A DNA stretch of 24,478 nucleotides from JAICUY01 sp035708065 (GTDB taxonomy: Bacteria > Chloroflexota > Limnocylindria > QHBO01), in assembly GCA_035708065.1 (NCBI GenBank), contig DASSTC010000040.1, positions 1 through 24,478 of the forward strand, read 5' to 3'. The translations under genes and the position numbers were made by a program. Of this stretch, positions 20,934 through 24,478 are shown one piece after another. The notes under the pieces were generated by a model, which was not told the origin of the DNA, ran no database searches, and worked only from the letters and a program-made list of their open reading frames with translations. Every line of letters begins with the position of its first letter. Within the stretch, counting starts at the first letter, position 1.

Positions 20934-22313
20934 TTGAGCAAGAACGTGGCGATCTTCATTGACGTCGCCAACCTCTATTACTCCGCCCGCGGGCAGGATG
21001 TCGACGTCGACTACGTTGCCCTGCTGAAGGCGGCAACCAAGGGCCGCGATCTCATTCGCGCCTATGCCTACTCGGGCCTCGATCCCGAGAACGAGAACCA
21101 GCGGAAGTTCATCGACTTCCTCACCAAGAACGGCTACAAGGTCGTTCATAAGGACATTCGCAAGTTCGGCGACGGGCGGGTCAAGGCGAACCTCGACATC
21201 GAGCTGGTCGTCGACCTGTTCCGGCTGCAGGACCGCATGGACATCGCGGTCATCGTCTCCGGCGACGGCGACTTCGCCCCCGCCATCCGTGCGCTGCAGG
21301 ACGTCGGCGTCCGATGCGAGGTGATCAGCTTCCGGCCGAACACGAGCTCGGACCTGCTGGCGGTCGCAGACGAGTTCACCGACATCATGAAGATCGCCTC
21401 GATCAGCCGCGAGAAGGCAGCCAAGGGGATGAGCGCGCCGCCGATGCCCGCCAAGGAGGTCGAGCCGGAGTTCGGCTTCCGCGACGCCTCGCCGGCGGTT
21501 GCGGCCGCGGCGCTGGCCGCGATCCGTGGTGGCGGTGAAGGTTCGCGCGGACGCGGTGGGCGGGGACGCACCACGCGCCGCCGCGAGCAGCCGGCTGCCG
21601 CCGAGGAGGCCGCGGTGGCCGCGGCGCCGACGGCGGAGAGCCACGCTGCCGAGGCGCACCAGGAGAACGGCCATGAGAACGGTCATGAGAACGGTGAGCA
21701 CCGACGCCGGCGCCGGCGGGGCGGGCGCGGTCGTGGGCGTCGCGGCCATGCCGAGGCCGACGTTGCGGCGAGCGCGCCGACGACCGACTCCGACGGCGTC
21801 GCCTGGGAAGAGTTCGACGACCTGAGCCAGCTCGGCGACCTCGAAGAGGATCGCGCCTACACCTTCGAAGAGGCCGATGCCGACACGCTCGCCGAGCTCG
21901 GCCTGCTCGACGAGCCGCCGACCGCGGCGGCGGCAGAGGAGCCGGCAGGCGAGAAGCCGGCCCGCCGCACCCGTGCGCGCAAGCCGAAGGCCGAGGAGGC
22001 GTCCGCAGCTGAAGCGCCGGCTGCCGAGGCTGCAACCGAGGTCGAGGCCGAGAAGCCGAAGCGCACACGCGGCCGCAAGGCGCCTGACGAGTCGGCGACG
22101 GCTACCGAGTCGGCGGCTACCGAGGACAAGCCGGCGCGGCGCACGCGTGCCCGCAAGGTGACGAGCGAGGCCGCTCCCGCCGAGGAGAAGCCGAAGCGCA
22201 GCCGCGCCCGGAAGTCCAAGACCGACGAGACGGCGGAGCCGCCGTCCGGCGACGCGCCGGCCGACGGCGAGCCGCAGGGCATCTGGGGTCGGTTCCGCTC
22301 CGCGCGCAAGTAG
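20934..22313 (+). CDS. NYN/LabA-type PIN-like nuclease domain protein with long charged tail
   Basis: The N-terminal 155 residues are an NYN (LabA/DUF88) domain of the PIN fold, expected to cut RNA using bound metal. The acidic positions are FIDVAN (Asp10, Asn13), ANLDIELVVDL (Asp88, Asp94) and VSGDGDFAPAI (Asp111, Asp113). From about residue 180 the protein is low-complexity. There is an RG-rich patch (GSRGRGGRGRTTRRR), three ENGH repeats from a 12-bp tandem (21663-21698), then blocks of acidic Ala/Glu sequence alternating with at least four basic KPxRxTRxRK-like motifs, closing with GIWGRFRSARK. Such tails suggest RNA or ribosome tethering, as in RNase E. The start is TTG at 20934 with AGGAGA 8 bases upstream. 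The 459-residue length is about twice a bare NYN protein. Confidence 0.9.
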   Translation: MSKNVAIFIDVANLYYSARGQDVDVDYVALLKAATKGRDLIRAYAYSGLDPENENQRKFIDFLTKNGYKVVHKDIRKFGDGRVKANLDIELVVDLFRLQDRMDIAVIVSGDGDFAPAIRALQDVGVRCEVISFRPNTSSDLLAVADEFTDIMKIASISREKAAKGMSAPPMPAKEVEPEFGFRDASPAVAAAALAAIRGGGEGSRGRGGRGRTTRRREQPAAAEEAAVAAAPTAESHAAEAHQENGHENGHENGEHRRRRRRGGRGRGRRGHAEADVAASAPTTDSDGVAWEEFDDLSQLGDLEEDRAYTFEEADADTLAELGLLDEPPTAAAAEEPAGEKPARRTRARKPKAEEASAAEAPAAEAATEVEAEKPKRTRGRKAPDESATATESAATEDKPARRTRARKVTSEAAPAEEKPKRSRARKSKTDETAEPPSGDAPADGEPQGIWGRFRSARK

Positions 22314-22341
22314 TCGTCAGCCCTGGCGGGCGGTTTCCCAG

Positions 22342-22488
22342 CCAGCGGGCGTATCGGCCACGCAGCCAGGCTGCCTAGCCGCTCGAGTGCCTCTATTTGG
22401 CCCGATGCTCCCGCTGCGTGGGACAGATGGCCAGTGAGCGCTGTCCATCGTCGCCTTGTCGATGGCGCTCGTTAGCCGATACGCCCGC
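22342..22488. repeat. BIME/MITE-like intergenic repeat, copy 2
   Basis: Bases 22342-22372 are identical to 10566-10596. The right end carries GCCGATACGCCCGC (22475-22488), the inverted complement of 14 bases of the left end. Length between ends is 144 bp, against 141 bp for copy 1, while the interiors have diverged beyond easy alignment. The copy lies between the convergent 3' ends of the NYN gene and the YtxH-like gene, the usual setting of BIMEs, where it could end transcription from both sides. Confidence 0.75.
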
Positions 22489-22536
22489 TCACCGGGAACG
22501 CGGCGGGCAACTGACGGATGCGCCGGGACGAGGCGC

Positions 22537-23229
22537 CTAGAGCGTCTCGTCGGCCTCGCGCGGCGTCGGAAGGTCGACGTCGCCGGGAAGCGCCGTCTCG
22601 GCGGGGAGTGGCTCCCCGGGCAGCACGGCCGAGGTGGCGGTCGACTCACCCATCTCCATCTCACCGATCGTTACATTGCCGTTGCGCGGCTCGCGCTCGA
22701 AGAGCGGGACCCATTCCGGCGCGTTCTCCGCGGCGGAGCGCGCCTTCTCGGCGAGATCGTCGCGCATCTCGCGGCCCGGCTTCGGGGCGGTGAGCAGAGC
22801 GACCGCGGCACCGGCCACGGCGCCGATGATCAGGCCCAGGAAGAACGAGCCCCAGTGGCGCTGCTCGCGGCGCTTCAGGTTGAGGCGCACGGCGGCGGCA
22901 TCGACGAGCTCACGGCCGGCCGGCACGGCCGCACCCGCGGCGCCGACGGCGACGGCGCGCCGCTTCCACAGGTCGCGAAGCTGTGGCTGCACGTCCTTCT
23001 TCCAGGTGCGACGGCTCCACTTCGTCGCGTCGCGGCGCATCGGTGCGGAGTCGCGCCAGGCCTGCTGGGCGCGCTCGGCTGCGCTCTCGGTCGCATCGGT
23101 CAGGGCGGCAGCGATCTCCTTGCCGCGCTGAGCGATCGTGTCGGTCACGTCCGCCTCGAGCACCTTGTCGACGATCGACCTGACGCCCGCGGAGAGATCT
23201 TCGGCCGCTCTGGCGGTTCCGCTGGCCAT
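22537..23229 (-). CDS. YtxH-like membrane-anchored protein
   Basis: This is a 230-residue protein of unknown exact function. Residues 1-60 are amphipathic and Ala-rich, and 60-95 are highly basic (RRDATKWSRRTWKKD). A single hydrophobic helix at about 127-147 (WGSFFLGLIIGAVAGAAVAL) runs into LLTAPKPGREMRDDLAEKAR. That Gly-rich helix followed by LLxAPKxGxExR is the YtxH domain signature, found in general-stress membrane proteins. The C-terminal 60 residues are acidic and low-complexity. The ATG at 23229 has an excellent ribosome-binding site, AAGGAGGT, 5 bases away, implying strong translation. It is transcribed divergently from holB and ends at a convergent repeat. Confidence 0.83.
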   Translation of the reverse strand: MASGTARAAEDLSAGVRSIVDKVLEADVTDTIAQRGKEIAAALTDATESAAERAQQAWRDSAPMRRDATKWSRRTWKKDVQPQLRDLWKRRAVAVGAAGAAVPAGRELVDAAAVRLNLKRREQRHWGSFFLGLIIGAVAGAAVALLTAPKPGREMRDDLAEKARSAAENAPEWVPLFEREPRNGNVTIGEMEMGESTATSAVLPGEPLPAETALPGDVDLPTPREADETL

Positions 23230-23349
23230 GGCTTACCTCCTTGAGACTCGGGCACTGATCGGGTGCACGAAGTATGCCACCGGCAGGTCGATATCGCCCT
23301 GGTGCGGACCTTCCAACCGGGCAGCGGCGGATGACCCGCCGTCGCCTCC

Positions 23350-23355
23350 TATACT
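23350..23355 (+). promoter_or_regulatory. Candidate -10 box for holB (leaderless)
   Basis: A perfect TATACT ends 7 bases before the GTG start of holB, with no Shine-Dalgarno sequence between, so the mRNA would begin at the start codon. No convincing -35 box is seen. Confidence 0.5.
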
Positions 23356-23362
23356 CGGCCGC

Positions 23363-24454
23363 GTGATCGACATGGACGTCCAGCCCGGCTTCCTGGGGCT
23401 CGGTCAGGACACGGCACGCACCATCGCGCGGCGATCGGCGCGGACCGGCCGGCTGCATCGCACGCTGCTGATCCACGGACCGGCGGGCGCCGGCAAGACG
23501 ACGTTCGTCGACGACCTGCTCGCCCTGCTCTTCTGCACCGATGCCGACGTCGCGCGACGGCCCTGCAACGCCTGCCGGGGATGCCGGCTGGCGCGATCGC
23601 ACGCGCATCCGGACCTGGTCATCGGGTCGCCGGAGCGCTGGCGGGAAGAGAAGTCCACCGGCGAGAGCATCGTCGCGGCTGCGCGGCGCTGGCTGCTGGC
23701 GAGTGCCGGCGCACCGGTCGCGGGCGATCGTCGCGTGGTCGTCATCGAGCATGTCGACCTGGCGGGCGAGGCCGTGCAGAACGTGTTGCTCAAGTCGCTC
23801 GAGGAGCCGGGCGAGCGCCAGATGTTCGTCCTCGTGGCCGACGAGCCCGGTCGGCTGCTGCCCACCATTCGCTCGCGCGCGCAGCCGATGCGCATCGGTG
23901 CGGTGCCACGGCCCGAGCTGGTCGCCTGGCTCATGGATCGCGAGCGCCTGCCCGCCGACCAGGCCGATGCACTGGCGCGGATCGCCGGTGGTCTCGCCGG
24001 CCGCGCCATCGGATTCGCGCGGACACCCGAGCTCGTCGATTGGCGACGCCGGACGCAGCAGGAGCTGCTCGACCTGCTCGAGCGCGGGACGGCCGACCGC
24101 TTCGCCTCGATCCGTGACCTGCTCGACGCCGCGTCGCGCGTCACGGCCGCCGCGCCGCTCGCCGACGACGAGGTGCTCTCCAGCGCCGCGCAGCGCGGCG
24201 CGGCGGTCCTGGTCGTCGACGCGTGGCTCGACCTGGGGCGCGACCTGCTGATGGCCCGCGCCGGGCGGGCCGACGTCGCGCCGTCGACGGAGCTCCTGAC
24301 GGGACTGGAGCGCGCCGCGAAGCGCATCGGTCAGGGGGAGCTGTTGCGGTGCATGGCGAAGCTGGAACGGATCCGCGAGGGGCTGCTGCAGAACGCCGCA
24401 CCGAAGCTGGCCATGGAGGTGGCCATGCTCGCCTGGCCATCGGTCCATGGCTGA
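23363..24454 (+). CDS. holB: DNA polymerase III delta-prime subunit (clamp loader)
   Basis: Delta-prime is a fixed subunit of the clamp loader that opens and places the beta clamp. The 363-residue product starts MIDMDVQPGFLGLGQDTART. It has a Walker-A-like HGPAGAGKTTF (about 38-48), a four-cysteine zinc module (Cys58, 68, 71, 74; RRPCNACRGCRLA), VVVIEHVDLAGEAVQNVLLKSLEEPGE and the sensor region ADEPGRLLPTIRSRAQ. The usual SRC motif reads SRA here. Unlike DnaX it has no long tau extension, and the C-terminal half matches delta-prime in size. The GTG at 23363 was chosen because TATACT precedes it by 7 bases. An ATG three codons on is the alternative. The end overlaps the next gene by 8 bases. 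Confidence 0.9.
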   Translation: MIDMDVQPGFLGLGQDTARTIARRSARTGRLHRTLLIHGPAGAGKTTFVDDLLALLFCTDADVARRPCNACRGCRLARSHAHPDLVIGSPERWREEKSTGESIVAAARRWLLASAGAPVAGDRRVVVIEHVDLAGEAVQNVLLKSLEEPGERQMFVLVADEPGRLLPTIRSRAQPMRIGAVPRPELVAWLMDRERLPADQADALARIAGGLAGRAIGFARTPELVDWRRRTQQELLDLLERGTADRFASIRDLLDAASRVTAAAPLADDEVLSSAAQRGAAVLVVDAWLDLGRDLLMARAGRADVAPSTELLTGLERAAKRIGQGELLRCMAKLERIREGLLQNAAPKLAMEVAMLAWPSVHG

Positions 24455-24478
24455 GTTCGAGCGCCTGCTGGCGCTGGT
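24447..24478 (+). CDS. Start of an unidentified gene, cut by window edge
   Basis: An ATG at 24447 opens a frame reading MAEFERLLAL that remains open to the window end and overlaps the 3' end of holB by 8 bases, as expected for a coupled downstream gene. Only ten residues are visible, too few to name it. Confidence 0.4.
   Translation, partial: MAEFERLLAL

Noticed and set aside
22910..24448. Minus-strand reading frame of 512 codons across holB
   Set aside because: It runs opposite holB and part of the YtxH-like gene, and has no domain signature.
1..24478. CRISPR arrays, tRNA/rRNA genes, insertion sequences with transposase, prophage genes
   Set aside because: None were seen on reading the intergenic regions. 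All gaps are short except 10423-10933, and none shows cloverleaf, regular direct-repeat spacer or transposase features.

Overview
The window is GC-rich DNA (no G+C count was run) from a free-living bacterium, densely packed with genes and containing no prophage, integron or CRISPR array. The gene content fits Chloroflexota (Limnocylindria-like) best, with a high-GC actinobacterial relative as the alternative. The hints are an HspR/HAIR heat-shock circuit, SD-less genes preceded at short distance by a TANNNT box (probable leaderless transcription), and a Liv transporter set. This placement is an inference from gene style, not a marker-gene result.

Left block (1-6401, minus strand) is a proteostasis cluster read right to left: hsp20, hspR, lon, a CbpA-type dnaJ, then clpB running off the left edge. 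A promoter with TTGACA and TATGGT boxes 17 bp apart lies upstream of hsp20. Its -35 box lies inside the inverted repeat CTTGACA-N7-TGTCAAG, which looks like an HspR operator, so the cluster probably represses itself through its own second gene. The lon-dnaJ gap holds a strong GC hairpin framed by an inverted pair of an unfamiliar motif.

Middle-left block (6688-10422, minus strand) is a run of overlapping genes: metallophosphoesterase, PrcB-like lipoprotein, UspA-like protein, two TrkA/RCK nucleotide-binding proteins and a membrane protein. Four of the five junctions overlap or nearly touch, which suggests coupled expression and a role in ion or stress sensing. No cognate channel is visible.

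Centre (10423-14640): an intergenic stretch with a BIME/MITE-like repeat, rsmG (minus), a divergent control region containing an inverted pair of DnaA-box-like sequences, then on the plus strand a PD-(D/E)XK-like protein, hpt and a small membrane protein. A convergent lipoprotein with WTS-DG-W propeller repeats closes the block.

Right-centre block (14673-20127, minus strand) is a complete branched-chain amino-acid-type ABC transporter: livK, hairpin terminator, livH, livM, livG, livF, then a 48-residue single-helix protein. LivG carries an in-frame insertion of about 78 residues with two predicted membrane helices between Walker A and the Q-loop. This is the most unusual protein architecture in the window. 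LivF has an N-terminal pentapeptide repeat encoded by a perfect-length 15-bp tandem repeat.

Right end (20355-24478): a GNAT-like acetyltransferase, an NYN-domain nuclease-like protein with a long charged tail, a second copy of the intergenic repeat at a convergent junction, a YtxH-like protein (minus), holB (plus, probably leaderless) and the first codons of another gene.
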